DNA from: Cellulophaga sp. HaHaR_3_176
GTDB taxonomy: Bacteria; Bacteroidota; Bacteroidia; Flavobacteriales; Flavobacteriaceae
Assembly: GCF_019021925.1 (NCBI RefSeq)
Contig: NZ_CP058990.1
Span: 3,684,001 to 3,748,000, forward strand
Length of the DNA: 64,000 nt
Direction of reading: 5' to 3'
Within the stretch, counting starts at the first letter, position 1. Each line of letters starts with the position of its first letter. The notes below the pieces were generated by a model. It was not told the DNA's origin. It ran no database searches and saw only the letters and a program-made list of their open reading frames with translations. The position numbers were made by a program, and so were the translations under genes. Of the stretch, positions 16,581 to 25,832 are shown one piece after another.

Positions 16581-17849
16581 TTAATGTGTTTTGTGTTTAT
16601 CGAATATTAAGGCACCATTTTTAAAAACCATACACGGTTTAAAAGAACCTTGGTTGTATAAAATTTCATTGTAATCATTAGTATGAAACAATACAAAATC
16701 GGCCATAAGTCCTTCTTTTATTTGCCCTCGGTCTGTTAAGTTTAAGGCAGCTGCTGCACGATAAGTGATTCCTGCTAATACTTCGGCATTACTCAATTTT
16801 TCAAAAGTTTGAAGAATCGCAGCTTGGGTAAGCAAATCGCCCATAGGAGCAGAACCAGGATTGTGATCACTAGCAATGGCAACGGAACAACCTGCATCCA
16901 ATAATTTTCGGGCAGGTGTAAAAGCACAGCCTAAACCTATAGAAGCTCCGGGCAGGGCAGTAGCAATAACATTGCTTTTTGAAAGTAGTTCTATCTCTTT
17001 ATCGGTAGAGGCTTCTAAATGATCGGCACTAAGGGCTCCAAATTCTACCGCAACGGCACTACCATCTGTAGAGAATTGATCAGCGTGCACGGTAATGTCA
17101 AAACCCATCTCTTGAGCTTTTTTAAAGTAAGGCCTAATCTCTTCTTTAGAAAAAGCACTTTCTTCTATAAAAGCATCCATTCTATTGCTTAAATTTTCTT
17201 CTTTTAAAATGGGGAAAAGGGTGCTGCTTATTTCTTCTAAATATGCTGTATTTGTTCCCAAGAAATCTTTAGGTTTCATATGTGCCGCCAAGCAAGTAGG
17301 TATAAGATCTAGTGGAGTTTGTGCATTCGTAGTTTTAATAGCACGGAGCATTTTCAATTCTTCGGCAACAGACAGGCCATAGCCACTTTTTACTTCTAGC
17401 GTGGTAACCCCATTTTTTAAATGTTGTTTGCTTCTTTTAATGGTTTTTTTAATCAATTCTTCGGTTGAAGCCTTACGGGTGTGTGTTACAGTGTCCCATA
17501 TGCCACCACCTGCTTTAGCAATTTCTAAATAGGTTTTACCTGCATTACGCATGGCATAATCTTTAGCTCTAGAACCACCAAAACAAATATGTGTGTGGGC
17601 ATCTATAAAACCAGGTAGGCACACATGATCTCCTTGCAGAGTTGTAATCTCTGTTGTTTCATTATCTGCGTCTACTGCCATGTTTTTAAACAATCCTATG
17701 GTTTTTATTTTTCCGTCTTCTATCAGCATTCCTGCATCATCAATGATGGCAAGCTGCTCATCAGACAAAGCGCCTTTTAGTGGTAAGCCAGTCATGGTTA
17801 CCAACTGCTTAAAGGGACCTATAAGTTTCAATTTTTTCATGAGTATCAT
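16581..17849 (-). CDS. hutI: imidazolonepropionase
   Basis: A 422-residue amidohydrolase. Metal ligands are seen in GFIDAHTHICFGG (HxH) and in the central ITVHADQ and SADHLEAS blocks, with the late Asp in IASDHNPGSAP. It hydrolyses 4-imidazolone-5-propionate to N-formimidoyl-glutamate. The start may be 17849 (MILMKKL) or 17840 (MKKLKLIG); both are close to the preceding hutH stop, so the choice is open. Position between hutH and hutU supports the assignment within the histidine degradation operon. Confidence 0.95.
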   Translation of the reverse strand: MILMKKLKLIGPFKQLVTMTGLPLKGALSDEQLAIIDDAGMLIEDGKIKTIGLFKNMAVDADNETTEITTLQGDHVCLPGFIDAHTHICFGGSRAKDYAMRNAGKTYLEIAKAGGGIWDTVTHTRKASTEELIKKTIKRSKQHLKNGVTTLEVKSGYGLSVAEELKMLRAIKTTNAQTPLDLIPTCLAAHMKPKDFLGTNTAYLEEISSTLFPILKEENLSNRMDAFIEESAFSKEEIRPYFKKAQEMGFDITVHADQFSTDGSAVAVEFGALSADHLEASTDKEIELLSKSNVIATALPGASIGLGCAFTPARKLLDAGCSVAIASDHNPGSAPMGDLLTQAAILQTFEKLSNAEVLAGITYRAAAALNLTDRGQIKEGLMADFVLFHTNDYNEILYNQGSFKPCMVFKNGALIFDKHKTH

Positions 17850-17881
17850 TTTACTAAATTTCAGGGCAATAAAAAGCTATT

Positions 17882-19459
17882 TTAATATACTTCAAATTCA
17901 TGGGTGAATTTTGTTTTCAAAGAGATTCCTTCTTTTTCGCTGATGTTATCAATAACGTGAATGATGGTTTGGTCTTTAATCATTTGAATTCCTTTTTCTA
18001 TATCATCAGAAAAAACACGATCCTTATCTGCAAAAGCTACCTTTTTACGAATAGCCATGTGTATTGCCTCTAAAAAGACCCCTGATTTCATGGGTTTTCT
18101 AAATTCAAAAGCTTGTGCCGCAGTCAATAATTCTATCGCCAATATTTTCTCAACATTTTCAAGAACTTGCAATGCTTTTCTACCGCCAATAGACCCCATG
18201 CTTACATGGTCTTCTTGTCCTAATGATGTAGGAATGCTATCTGCACTAGAAGGGAAACATAAACCTTTATTCTCACTGGCTAAAGCTGCAGTGGTATACT
18301 GTAAAATCATATAACCAGAATTGATGCCGGTTTCTTTCATTAACAGTTTAGGCACACCAGGACTATTACCTTCTAAGGCTAAATAAATTCTTCGATCAGA
18401 AATATTCCCTAGTTCCGAAGCTGCTAAACATGCATAGTCTAAGGCCATTGCTAAAGGTTGGCCGTGAAAATTACCACCGCTAATGGTCAATTCTTCATCT
18501 ATAATTATAGGGTTATCCGTCACAGAATTTAATTCAACTTCTACTAATTCTTTTAAATGCAACCAAGCATTTCTTGAAGCGCCATGTACCTGAGGCATAC
18601 AACGTAAAGAATAAGGATCTTGAACCCGATCACAATCAATATGATCTTCCATAATCTCAGAGCCTTTTAATAATCGTTTAATACGTTTTGCTACGTGAAT
18701 GTTTCCTTTATAGGGGCGTAAGACATGTAATTCATTAAAAAATGGTTTCACAGAACCTTGCAAACCTTCAATCATCATAGCACCAATAATATCGGCTTGA
18801 GAAAGACAACTGTGTAACTTCTCAACCACCTTAACCGCATGTGCAGCAATAAACTGTGTTCCATTAATAAGTGCTAAACCTTCTTTAGGTCCTAATGTTA
18901 CGGAAGACAGACCCGTTTGCTTAAAAAGAACAGAAGTCTCCATAACCTTACCCTTATAGTTTACTTTCCCTAAACCAATCAAAGGTAAAAATAAATGAGA
19001 TAAAGGTGCTAAATCTCCTGAGGCTCCAACAGAACCTTGTGATGGCACAATAGGAATGGCATCATGGTCTATATGCCAAAGGATTCGGTCTAAAGTAGTT
19101 TCTGAAATACCTGAATACCCTTTGGCTAAAGACTGTGCTTTTAAAATTAACATCAACTTTGCAATTTCAGTAGCAATAGGCTCACCAACACCTACACTAT
19201 GACTTTTAAGAATATTGGATTGTAATATTTTCGTTTCTTCTTTAGAGATTTTGGTGGTACAAAGAGGCCCAAATCCTGTATTTATGCCATATACTGCTTT
19301 GCCCTTTACTACAATATTGGCTACGATTTGAGCACTTGCATTTATTTTTTCTCTTGTATTTGTAGAGAGTTCAATAGGGGTTTCTCCTTTTGCAATAGAA
19401 AGTGTAATGCTTGCAGTAAGCCAGTCTTCGCCAAGTTTAAAAATCTCTTTTGGTGTCAT
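17882..19459 (-). CDS. hutH: histidine ammonia-lyase
   Basis: A 525-residue lyase with the Ala-Ser-Gly triad that forms the MIO cofactor in GSVGASGDLAPLSH (near residue 145), and GINTGFGPL, SGGNFHGQPLA and QEDHVSMG further along. It removes ammonia from histidine to give urocanate. A Tyr/Phe-lyase activity cannot be fully ruled out from the fold alone, but the complete hut operon makes histidine the expected substrate. It is the first gene of the operon and is divergent from a LysR regulator, with an 85-bp gap carrying a clear -33/-10 promoter. Confidence 0.96.
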   Translation of the reverse strand: MTPKEIFKLGEDWLTASITLSIAKGETPIELSTNTREKINASAQIVANIVVKGKAVYGINTGFGPLCTTKISKEETKILQSNILKSHSVGVGEPIATEIAKLMLILKAQSLAKGYSGISETTLDRILWHIDHDAIPIVPSQGSVGASGDLAPLSHLFLPLIGLGKVNYKGKVMETSVLFKQTGLSSVTLGPKEGLALINGTQFIAAHAVKVVEKLHSCLSQADIIGAMMIEGLQGSVKPFFNELHVLRPYKGNIHVAKRIKRLLKGSEIMEDHIDCDRVQDPYSLRCMPQVHGASRNAWLHLKELVEVELNSVTDNPIIIDEELTISGGNFHGQPLAMALDYACLAASELGNISDRRIYLALEGNSPGVPKLLMKETGINSGYMILQYTTAALASENKGLCFPSSADSIPTSLGQEDHVSMGSIGGRKALQVLENVEKILAIELLTAAQAFEFRKPMKSGVFLEAIHMAIRKKVAFADKDRVFSDDIEKGIQMIKDQTIIHVIDNISEKEGISLKTKFTHEFEVY

Positions 19460-19485
19460 AGTTTTAAATCAGAATTTCATTCTTA

Positions 19486-19522
19486 TAAAACTATTGATTA
19501 AGTTTGATAATTACAAATATCA
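19486..19522 (-). promoter_or_regulatory. hutH promoter with overlapping dyad
   Basis: On the minus strand TTTG (19514-19517) and TAGTTTTA (19486-19493) are 20 bp apart, which fits the Bacteroidota -33/-10 layout (7/8 at -10). A dyad TGATA-N8-TATCA (19505-19522) covers the -33 element and is a candidate operator for the LysR protein encoded divergently, although it is not a textbook T-N11-A box. Confidence 0.55.
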
Positions 19523-19544
19523 TATATATCACTATTCAATAACT

Positions 19545-20438
19545 ATGGGTTATCAACTAGAGTTGCGTCATTTTCACTATTTTTTGGCAGTAGCCGATGA
19601 ATTACATTATAGAAAAGCTGCAGAAAAACTGTGTATTTCTCAACCTGGATTAAGCAGGCAAATTAAACAGATGGAAGAAATTTTAGCAACTCCCTTGTTT
19701 GTTCGGAATAAGAAAAAAGTAACGCTGACTCCAGCCGGGGAATACCTTAAAGCAGAAGTAGAGTTTATTGTAAACCATCTAGAAGTTACTAAAAAGCAAT
19801 TAAAATTGATATCGGATGGCGATTTTGGAGAGATTCGGATTGGATTTCTAGGGTCGGCCATGCAGACCGTAGTTCCTGATTTGTTGATTAAGTTACGCGA
19901 CAGTTTCCCGCAGATAAAGACCACGCTAGAAGAACTTTCAAATACGGCTCAAGTAAATGCCATTTTAAAGGATACTTTAGATATTGGTTTTGTAAGACTG
20001 GCAAGAGTGCCAGATGGTTTAGGTATTAAAACAGTGATGCAAGACACTTTTTCTCTCGTGCTTCCCAAAGAGCATCCTATTAATTCGGATAATTTTAAAA
20101 AGATGAATCAGTTTGCTGATGAAGAGTTTATACTGTTTTCACAGGATTATAGTGCCTTGTATTTTGATACCGTCATGAGTATTTGTGAAGACGCAGGATT
20201 TACGCCACGCGTTTCTCACAAATCGGTACATGCACAAACCATTTTTAAATTGGTGGAGAATAAGTTGGGTATTGCTATTGTACCTACATCACTGCAATAT
20301 GGTTTTGATATGGGGGTGAAATTTATCGAATTAAAAAAAATAAAGCAACGTGCTGAGCTGTCTGTTATTTGGAAAAAAGACAACCGAAACCCTACCCTTA
20401 AACATTGTTTAAATGTAGTGTTACATAAAAAATCTTGA
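19545..20438 (+). CDS. LysR-family transcriptional regulator
   Basis: A 297-residue LysR protein. The start MGYQLELRHFHYFLAVADEL is chosen because it gives the standard N-terminal winged HTH (residues 5-65, AAEKLCISQPGLSRQIKQME); the frame is open further upstream into hutH but without family resemblance. The co-inducer domain follows (about 92-297). It is divergent from hutH, and the shared 85-bp region has a dyad, so it probably controls the hut operon. The inducer would then be histidine or urocanate, by analogy only. Confidence 0.9.
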   Translation: MGYQLELRHFHYFLAVADELHYRKAAEKLCISQPGLSRQIKQMEEILATPLFVRNKKKVTLTPAGEYLKAEVEFIVNHLEVTKKQLKLISDGDFGEIRIGFLGSAMQTVVPDLLIKLRDSFPQIKTTLEELSNTAQVNAILKDTLDIGFVRLARVPDGLGIKTVMQDTFSLVLPKEHPINSDNFKKMNQFADEEFILFSQDYSALYFDTVMSICEDAGFTPRVSHKSVHAQTIFKLVENKLGIAIVPTSLQYGFDMGVKFIELKKIKQRAELSVIWKKDNRNPTLKHCLNVVLHKKS

Positions 20439-20531
20439 ATGTAAAATTTCCATAATGGTATAACAATTTAGAAAAACGGAAACATCATATTCATCAATCT
20501 TATAGAATTTTGCACTCTTAACGATACATAA

Positions 20532-21686
20532 ATGAATAAGATTAATAATTTTGGAATTGCAGTGATCCTTTTCACGAGTACACTTACCATTATGGTAGGT
20601 ACTGCCATTGCTCCATCATTAACGGAAATTGCTAAAAATTTAAATTTTTCATATAGCCCTGGATGGTTAATTACATTGCCTTCCCTTGGAGTGGTCGTTT
20701 TTGCATCTTCAGTAGGTAAATTAATAGACAGGATAGGCACCTTCAAATTACTGTGTTTGGGCTTAATTCCCTATGCTATTTTCGGTTTTTTAGGCGGGTT
20801 TATTACCAATACTTACTTGTTAATTTTAGATCGATTTTTATTAGGTCCTGCAGCGGTTGCAATACAAGTTGCTTTAATTACATACATCGCAGATTATTTT
20901 AAAGGTAAAGAGCGAATGAAATTAATTGCATGGCAAGGAATGTCTATAGAATTAGGTGGTGTTGTTTTCTTATCTCTTGGAGGTGTTTTAGGGGATTGGA
21001 ATTGGCGTTATCCTTTTGCTATTTATTTGGTAGCTTTTGTATGCTTGGTCTTCGTGTTTCTATTTTTACCGAAGGATGATAAAAGTAAAATAGATGATAA
21101 TCAGAAGGCAGATTTAAATATAGCCGAAACACCTAAACAGAAGAAAGAAGTACAACTAATTGTTTGGGGATCGTTGTTAGCTATGGCATTATTCTTTGTT
21201 AGTTTTGTTCGTTTGCCTCAGTATTTACCCACAGTGTTTGATTTTTCTGATAGTCAAGTGGGGTATTTTATGGCCTCAATTTCTTTAGTAGCGGTCTTGT
21301 CTGCAAGCCAAATGCCAAGAGTTACCGATAAACTAAATTCATACAATACCGTTATCAGTGGATTTGCATTTTTTGTTTTAGGTTATGTGTGTTTTGCTTT
21401 GGCGTCTTCAATGTTTCTTTTAATTGCAGGTATTTTGTGTATAGGAGTTGGTTTTGGTTTTACCATCCCTTTGCTTAATCACATGATTGTAGAAGCAAGT
21501 ACAATTAAAACACAAGGAAAGAATTTAGGACTTTCCTCTATGGGTATTTTTGCTGGCCAGTTTTTGTCTACGTTTATCGAATTTGTTTCTGATGATACCC
21601 GACTTATATTTGGAGTAGCCTCTGGTTTAGCTTTGGTAATAGCACTAATTTTCTTTTTCGCTTTTAAAAAAGTACGACTCATGTGA
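20532..21686 (+). CDS. major facilitator superfamily transporter
   Basis: A 384-residue MFS permease with about 12 hydrophobic segments, a cytoplasmic loop with charged residues in the middle (KDDKSKIDDNQKAD, about 184-200) and the motif GKLIDRIGTFK resembling MFS motif A between helices 2 and 3. The overall pattern resembles drug or siderophore efflux members rather than sugar transporters, but the substrate is not evident. It is followed closely by an AraC-type regulator on the same strand, suggesting regulated export. Confidence 0.85.
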   Translation: MNKINNFGIAVILFTSTLTIMVGTAIAPSLTEIAKNLNFSYSPGWLITLPSLGVVVFASSVGKLIDRIGTFKLLCLGLIPYAIFGFLGGFITNTYLLILDRFLLGPAAVAIQVALITYIADYFKGKERMKLIAWQGMSIELGGVVFLSLGGVLGDWNWRYPFAIYLVAFVCLVFVFLFLPKDDKSKIDDNQKADLNIAETPKQKKEVQLIVWGSLLAMALFFVSFVRLPQYLPTVFDFSDSQVGYFMASISLVAVLSASQMPRVTDKLNSYNTVISGFAFFVLGYVCFALASSMFLLIAGILCIGVGFGFTIPLLNHMIVEASTIKTQGKNLGLSSMGIFAGQFLSTFIEFVSDDTRLIFGVASGLALVIALIFFFAFKKVRLM

Positions 21687-21718
21687 TGTTTTGTAAATTG
21701 TTTTATATCTTTTCAACG

Positions 21719-22477
21719 ATGAAAAATTGGAAAGATAAAATCCATCTTGATACTACCTTTAAAAGTAAACCCCTCTTTGTTTCTGATAATGCCTTTGGTC
21801 TTTTTTTTGAAATGGATAAAGATAGGTGTGTCTATTTTAAACCATTAAATGAATCTTTTTCATCTTCACTACGCGAAAATAGTAAGGGTACTTTACTATA
21901 TTTTGAGAGGGAATTTATTGAAGAGGATGACGAAGAATATGCTTTAGATATTTTAAGTTTATTTAAACGCTCCCCAGAAGGTGTTTTCCAGATTGCCACA
22001 AAAGAACTTCCGGGAATCGTAGTGGTATTAGAATTGATAGAGGAAGAATATAATACACAGGAGAATGCGTATCTAATTCTTAAATCATTATTGAAAGTTT
22101 TGCTGTTAAAGTTAATCAGGCAACTACATAATGGCTATTTAAAGCAAGATGTGCATCAAAAACGGGTACTTCTTTTTTTACAGTTGATGGAACGTCATTA
22201 TCTGCAAGAAACGTCAGGGGGTTATTATGCGCAGCAAATGGGAATTAGTGAGAAAAGGCTGAATCAAATATTGAAAGATAAATTAGAATTGACCGCGAAA
22301 CAAGTAATTCAACAACGTCAAGTAACAGAAATAAAAAGGATGATAAAGCAAAATGCTATCACCTTAAAAGAAATGGCATTTTATTTCGGATTTGAATCTT
22401 TAAGTAGTTTTTCACGCTTCTTTAAACGTCATACCTTAAAAAGTCCCTCCCAATTTAAAGCAGAATTTGAGCCTTAG
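21719..22477 (+). CDS. AraC-family transcriptional regulator
   Basis: A 252-residue regulator. I use the ATG at 21719 (MKNWKDKIHLD); an upstream in-frame ATG at 21683 would overlap the MFS stop and adds a hydrophobic, unlikely N-terminus. The C-terminal 100 residues are a double HTH of the AraC type: GISEKRLNQILKDKL and ITLKEMAFYFGFESLSSFSRFFKRH, followed by SPSQFK. The N-terminal domain binds an unknown ligand. Proximity to the MFS gene suggests control of that transporter. Confidence 0.88.
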   Translation: MKNWKDKIHLDTTFKSKPLFVSDNAFGLFFEMDKDRCVYFKPLNESFSSSLRENSKGTLLYFEREFIEEDDEEYALDILSLFKRSPEGVFQIATKELPGIVVVLELIEEEYNTQENAYLILKSLLKVLLLKLIRQLHNGYLKQDVHQKRVLLFLQLMERHYLQETSGGYYAQQMGISEKRLNQILKDKLELTAKQVIQQRQVTEIKRMIKQNAITLKEMAFYFGFESLSSFSRFFKRHTLKSPSQFKAEFEP

Positions 22478-22534
22478 CAGAGGGGTTTATTTTAAAATTC
22501 TGTTAAGCAAAGCAACAATATATCCCTTTAGGGC

Positions 22535-22542
22535 TAACTTTG
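22535..22542 (+). promoter_or_regulatory. -10 element of the nitroreductase gene
   Basis: TAACTTTG is a perfect TAnnTTTG. It covers the upstream start codon candidate at 22540 and so fixes the real start at 22561. Confidence 0.6.
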
Positions 22543-22560
22543 ATAAAGAAAAAAACAACT

Positions 22561-23112
22561 ATGATATTTGATGTGATACGAAAGAGAAGATCGGTTTTTC
22601 CTGCTCAATATAATGATACACCTGTTGCTAAGGAAGATATTTTAAAAGTATTAGAAGCTGCTAATTGGGCACCTAGCCACCGAAAAACAGAACCATGGCG
22701 TTTTAAAGTGATGCAAGGGGATACGCTAGAAAAATTAGGGCTGTTCCTTTCTTTGAAATATTTAGAGACAGATCCGAGTCCGAAAGAATTTAAAGCTAAG
22801 AAAATTATAGAAAACCCTAAAAAAGCTTCTGCTATAATAGCCATTTGTATGCAACGCGACCCTGTGAAAAGTGTTCCAGAATGGGAAGAGGTAGCTGCAG
22901 TAGCTATGGCGGTACAAAACATGTGGTTGGCGTGTACGGAATTAGGCATTGGAGCCTATTGGAGTTCTCCAGCTTTAGTAAAGCATATGGGAGATTTCTT
23001 TGAAATGAACCATGAAGAAGCATGTTTAGGCTTTTTCTATATGGGAAATTATGATCAAGAAATACCAGATTCTGCAAGAGGCCCTATTGAAGATAAAACT
23101 GTTTGGTTGTAG
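22561..23112 (+). CDS. nitroreductase-family flavoprotein
   Basis: A 183-residue protein of the nitroreductase family: N-terminal IRKRRSVFPAQY with the flavin-phosphate-binding Arg pair, NWAPSHRKTEPWRFKV, and ELGIGAYWSSPALV near the C-terminus. These proteins bind FMN and reduce nitro groups, quinones or related substrates with NAD(P)H. The start MIFDVIRKRRS is chosen from the promoter and from family alignment. The gene stops 3 bp before the converging DUF456 gene. The physiological substrate is unknown. Confidence 0.9.
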   Translation: MIFDVIRKRRSVFPAQYNDTPVAKEDILKVLEAANWAPSHRKTEPWRFKVMQGDTLEKLGLFLSLKYLETDPSPKEFKAKKIIENPKKASAIIAICMQRDPVKSVPEWEEVAAVAMAVQNMWLACTELGIGAYWSSPALVKHMGDFFEMNHEEACLGFFYMGNYDQEIPDSARGPIEDKTVWL

Positions 23113-23114
23113 TA

Positions 23115-23630
23115 CTATTTAAAGTAAGGAAAAAGTGCTTCTTTGTATTCCCAAGCCTTAGCGATAAAGAGTCCTAAAAATACAATAGACACCATAAATT
23201 TTAAAAAGGTTCCTGTAATAAATCCTAAAAAAGATCCGAAAGCCGCTTTAAGAGCGGTTTTTTTGTCGGCTTTATTTAATAGCTCTCCTATAAAAGCACC
23301 CACAAAAGGCCAAATTATAATCCCGAATACACCCAATACAGGAAATAGTAATGCGACAAGAAGTCCTAAAGTGGTACCGATCATCCCTGCTTTACTACCG
23401 CCAAATTTCTTTGTTCCCATGGCAGGAATAATATAATCTAAAGCAAAAACAAATAGTGCAATAGCCAGAGTGATACCTAAAAACCACCAGTCTTGCGGAA
23501 TAACGCTTGTTAAAAATAGGAGTAGAAGCCCTAACCAACTTATAGGTGGGCCAGGGAGCACAGGTAAAAAGCTTCCGATGATACCTGCAAGCATAAAAAT
23601 GAAACCAAAGAGTAGTAACGTAATATCCAT
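23115..23630 (-). CDS. DUF456 membrane protein
   Basis: A 171-residue, very hydrophobic protein with about five membrane segments and the DUF456 signature: GSFLPVLPGPPISWLGLLLL near residues 19-38 and a Gly-rich middle (KKFGGSKAGMIGTTLGLLVALLFP). It has GxxxG-type helices. The function of DUF456 is unknown. It is convergent with the nitroreductase gene. Confidence 0.9.
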   Translation of the reverse strand: MDITLLLFGFIFMLAGIIGSFLPVLPGPPISWLGLLLLFLTSVIPQDWWFLGITLAIALFVFALDYIIPAMGTKKFGGSKAGMIGTTLGLLVALLFPVLGVFGIIIWPFVGAFIGELLNKADKKTALKAAFGSFLGFITGTFLKFMVSIVFLGLFIAKAWEYKEALFPYFK

Positions 23631-23704
23631 TTAAGGGTGTTTGTTTAGTGAGACGAAAATTACGATGCTTTGTTACATCGACATCATTTTTTTTTAAGTT
23701 TTTC

Positions 23705-23761
23705 AACTAATTTATTAGTTTGAACTAATTATTTAGTTATATTTGAACTAACAAGTTAGTT
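23705..23761. promoter_or_regulatory. three tandem BlaI-type operators and promoter
   Basis: Three 16-bp inverted repeats share AACTAA and TTAGTT arms: AACTAATTTATTAGTT (23705-23720), AACTAATTATTTAGTT (23723-23738) and AACTAACAAGTTAGTT (23746-23761). Centres are 18 and 23 bp apart. A perfect -10 element TATATTTG (23738-23745) fits exactly between sites 2 and 3. BlaI/MecI proteins bind inverted repeats of this size as dimers, so the BlaI homologue encoded just downstream is the expected repressor. Confidence 0.78.
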
Positions 23762-23844
23762 GAAAGCTATTTTTAGTTTGATAGTAGGGTACTAATTTAA
23801 GTGTTTAACCAGTGTTAATAAATACTGAAACAAGTTTAAGATAC

Positions 23845-24207
23845 ATGAAACAATTGACAAAGGCAGAAGAAGAGGTAATGCAGGTATTGTGGCAATTAGA
23901 AAAGTGCAATGTTGCGGCTATTATTGAAGAGTTGCCAGAACCAAAACCAGCTTACAATACAGTATCTACTATTGTACGGATCTTAGAGAGTAAAGGTTTT
24001 GTAAATCATGAACAAGAGGGGAAAGGCTATTTATATTTTCCATTATTGAAGAAAGCAGACTACAGCAATCAATCTATCAACAAGCTAGTAGATGGTTATT
24101 TTCAAGGATCTTTTAAAAGTATGGTGTCATTTTTCATGAAAAAGAATGATATGAATTTATCCGAACTAGAATCGATATTAAAAGAAATTAAAAAGGAGGA
24201 AAAATGA
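23845..24207 (+). CDS. BlaI/MecI/CopY-family repressor
   Basis: A 120-residue winged-helix protein. The start MKQLTKAEEEVMQVLW is chosen by family alignment (another in-frame start lies 11 codons earlier). The HTH is in YNTVSTIVRILESKGFVNHEQ, with the dimerisation tail in the last 45 residues. BlaI proteins repress their own operon and are inactivated when the M56 partner is triggered. The gene overlaps the M56 peptidase gene by 4 bp (ATGA), the standard sensor-repressor arrangement. Target operators lie at 23705-23761. There is no beta-lactamase gene nearby, so the regulon is unknown. Confidence 0.95.
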   Translation: MKQLTKAEEEVMQVLWQLEKCNVAAIIEELPEPKPAYNTVSTIVRILESKGFVNHEQEGKGYLYFPLLKKADYSNQSINKLVDGYFQGSFKSMVSFFMKKNDMNLSELESILKEIKKEEK

Positions 24208-25682
24208 TACAGTATATTTTAGAAAGCATCGCTTTTCAGCTTTTGTTTTTAATCGTTTATGATCTTTTTCTAAAAAAAGAAACCTTTTTTCAATGGAACA
24301 GAGTGTACCTTATTGGCACATATGTTTTGTCACTAGTTTTGCCTTGGATAAAAATTGAAGCTTTAAAGACAAAAGTATCAGAAACTACTTTTAGCTATCC
24401 AGAGTTTTTATGGAATAGAAATGATCTTGAAGTCTCTGGGGTTTCAGGAACTAATGATTTAGTAAGTTGGTTTACAATTGTATTAATAGCGGGGATGGTC
24501 ATCGCAGCATTCATCTTTGTATTTAAATTATATCAGATAAAACAATTAAAGGATAAGGGCACCATTCAATATTTGAATGATTTTACACAAATCGTCATCA
24601 GAAACAGTGAAATTGCATTTTCTTTCTTTAAATCTGTTTTTCTAGGAGATAAAGTATTGGATAAGGATTATGAGAGCATTGTAGCGCATGAGCTGGTTCA
24701 TATTCGTCAAGGGCATTCGTATGACTTGGTCTTTTTTGAACTGCTTCGCATTATCAATTGGTTTAACCCTTTAGTGTATGTATACCAAAATAGAATATCA
24801 GAATTACATGAGTTTATAGCGGATGCTCAGGTCTCTAAAACCAACAAAAAAGAACAATACCAACTGTTATTGTCTCAAGTTTTTCAAACAGAGAATATTT
24901 CATTTATCAATCCATTTTTTAAATCATCATTAATCAAAAAACGAATCGTTATGTTACAAAAATCAAAATCAAAGCGTGTATTTCAGTTAAAGTATTTAGT
25001 ATTAGTACCATTAGTTATTGGAATGCTTTTTTATACCTCCTGCGAAAGTGAGGTAAAGACAGATGAGGTAGAAAGCTCCTCTTTAAAGATGTCTTCTGTT
25101 GATGAGTTTCTCTTGGAAGTAGGGGACTTGGATAATTTATCTGAAGAGGAGAAAAAGGAACAAACTAATTTCTTTAATGAAGTTGACGCTTATAAAAAAG
25201 TCGGACTTTTTACAATAAAAGATACAAAAGGTAAAGAAATCCAAATCAAAACAAATGCTGAAGGTATTGAGTCTGTAAATGTGATCAAGGGAGGTAATAC
25301 CCTTTCAAAGGAAGAAATAGATTATGATAATGCTGCAGATGTGCCATTTATGGTTGTAGATGAAACTCCGGTTTTTCCAGGTTGTGAAGATGCTGAAGAT
25401 CAAAGAGCTTGTTTTAAAGAAAAAATGTTTCAACATATAAATAAGAATTTTAGATACCCAGAAGAAGCTCAAGAACAAGATATTCAAGGTAAAGTAAATA
25501 TTTTATTTACAATTGATGAAACTGGAACTATAGCGGGTTTAAAAATGCGTGGTCCAGATAAGTTATTAGAAGCAGAGGCTGAACGTATCATTTCTTTATT
25601 ACCGAAAATGACACCTGGTAAGCAAGATGGGAAAATAGTTCGTGTGCCATTTTCTATTCCTATTACTTTTAAGTTGCAGTAA
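24204..25682 (+). CDS. M56 (BlaR1-like) metallopeptidase with TonB C-terminal domain
   Basis: A 492-residue membrane sensor. Hydrophobic helices occur near residues 5-22, 32-50, 90-112 and 266-283. The zinc peptidase motif HELVH is near residue 163 in the second cytoplasmic part. After the last helix, where CESE begins the external part, the periplasmic region ends in a TonB-type domain (about 400-492: FRYPEEAQEQDIQGKVNILFTI and following). Instead of the penicillin-binding sensor of classical BlaR1, this one carries a TonB-like domain, a layout common in Bacteroidota. It would cleave or trigger loss of the BlaI repressor upon a signal. The ligand is unknown. Confidence 0.92.
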   Translation: MIQYILESIAFQLLFLIVYDLFLKKETFFQWNRVYLIGTYVLSLVLPWIKIEALKTKVSETTFSYPEFLWNRNDLEVSGVSGTNDLVSWFTIVLIAGMVIAAFIFVFKLYQIKQLKDKGTIQYLNDFTQIVIRNSEIAFSFFKSVFLGDKVLDKDYESIVAHELVHIRQGHSYDLVFFELLRIINWFNPLVYVYQNRISELHEFIADAQVSKTNKKEQYQLLLSQVFQTENISFINPFFKSSLIKKRIVMLQKSKSKRVFQLKYLVLVPLVIGMLFYTSCESEVKTDEVESSSLKMSSVDEFLLEVGDLDNLSEEEKKEQTNFFNEVDAYKKVGLFTIKDTKGKEIQIKTNAEGIESVNVIKGGNTLSKEEIDYDNAADVPFMVVDETPVFPGCEDAEDQRACFKEKMFQHINKNFRYPEEAQEQDIQGKVNILFTIDETGTIAGLKMRGPDKLLEAEAERIISLLPKMTPGKQDGKIVRVPFSIPITFKLQ

Positions 25683-25702
25683 AATTAGAAGACAACATCA
25701 AG

Positions 25703-25728
25703 GCCAAAGTAATTTCTTTGGCTTTTTT
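25703..25728 (+). terminator. intrinsic terminator of the blaI-M56 operon
   Basis: Perfect 7-bp stem GCCAAAG (25703-25709) and CTTTGGC (25716-25722), loop TAATTT, then six T's. Confidence 0.9.
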
Positions 25729-25832
25729 GTTGCTTAAAAATAAATAATGATTAGTACTAAAAAAGGAAATTCACTTTACAACCAATTAAATACCTTAAAA
25801 AGTTGTAATTTTCGGCAAAGATTTTGGCGCAC

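Noticed and set aside
19407..19544. Upstream extension of the LysR gene
   Set aside because: It overlaps hutH and has no LysR similarity; the HTH begins just after 19545.
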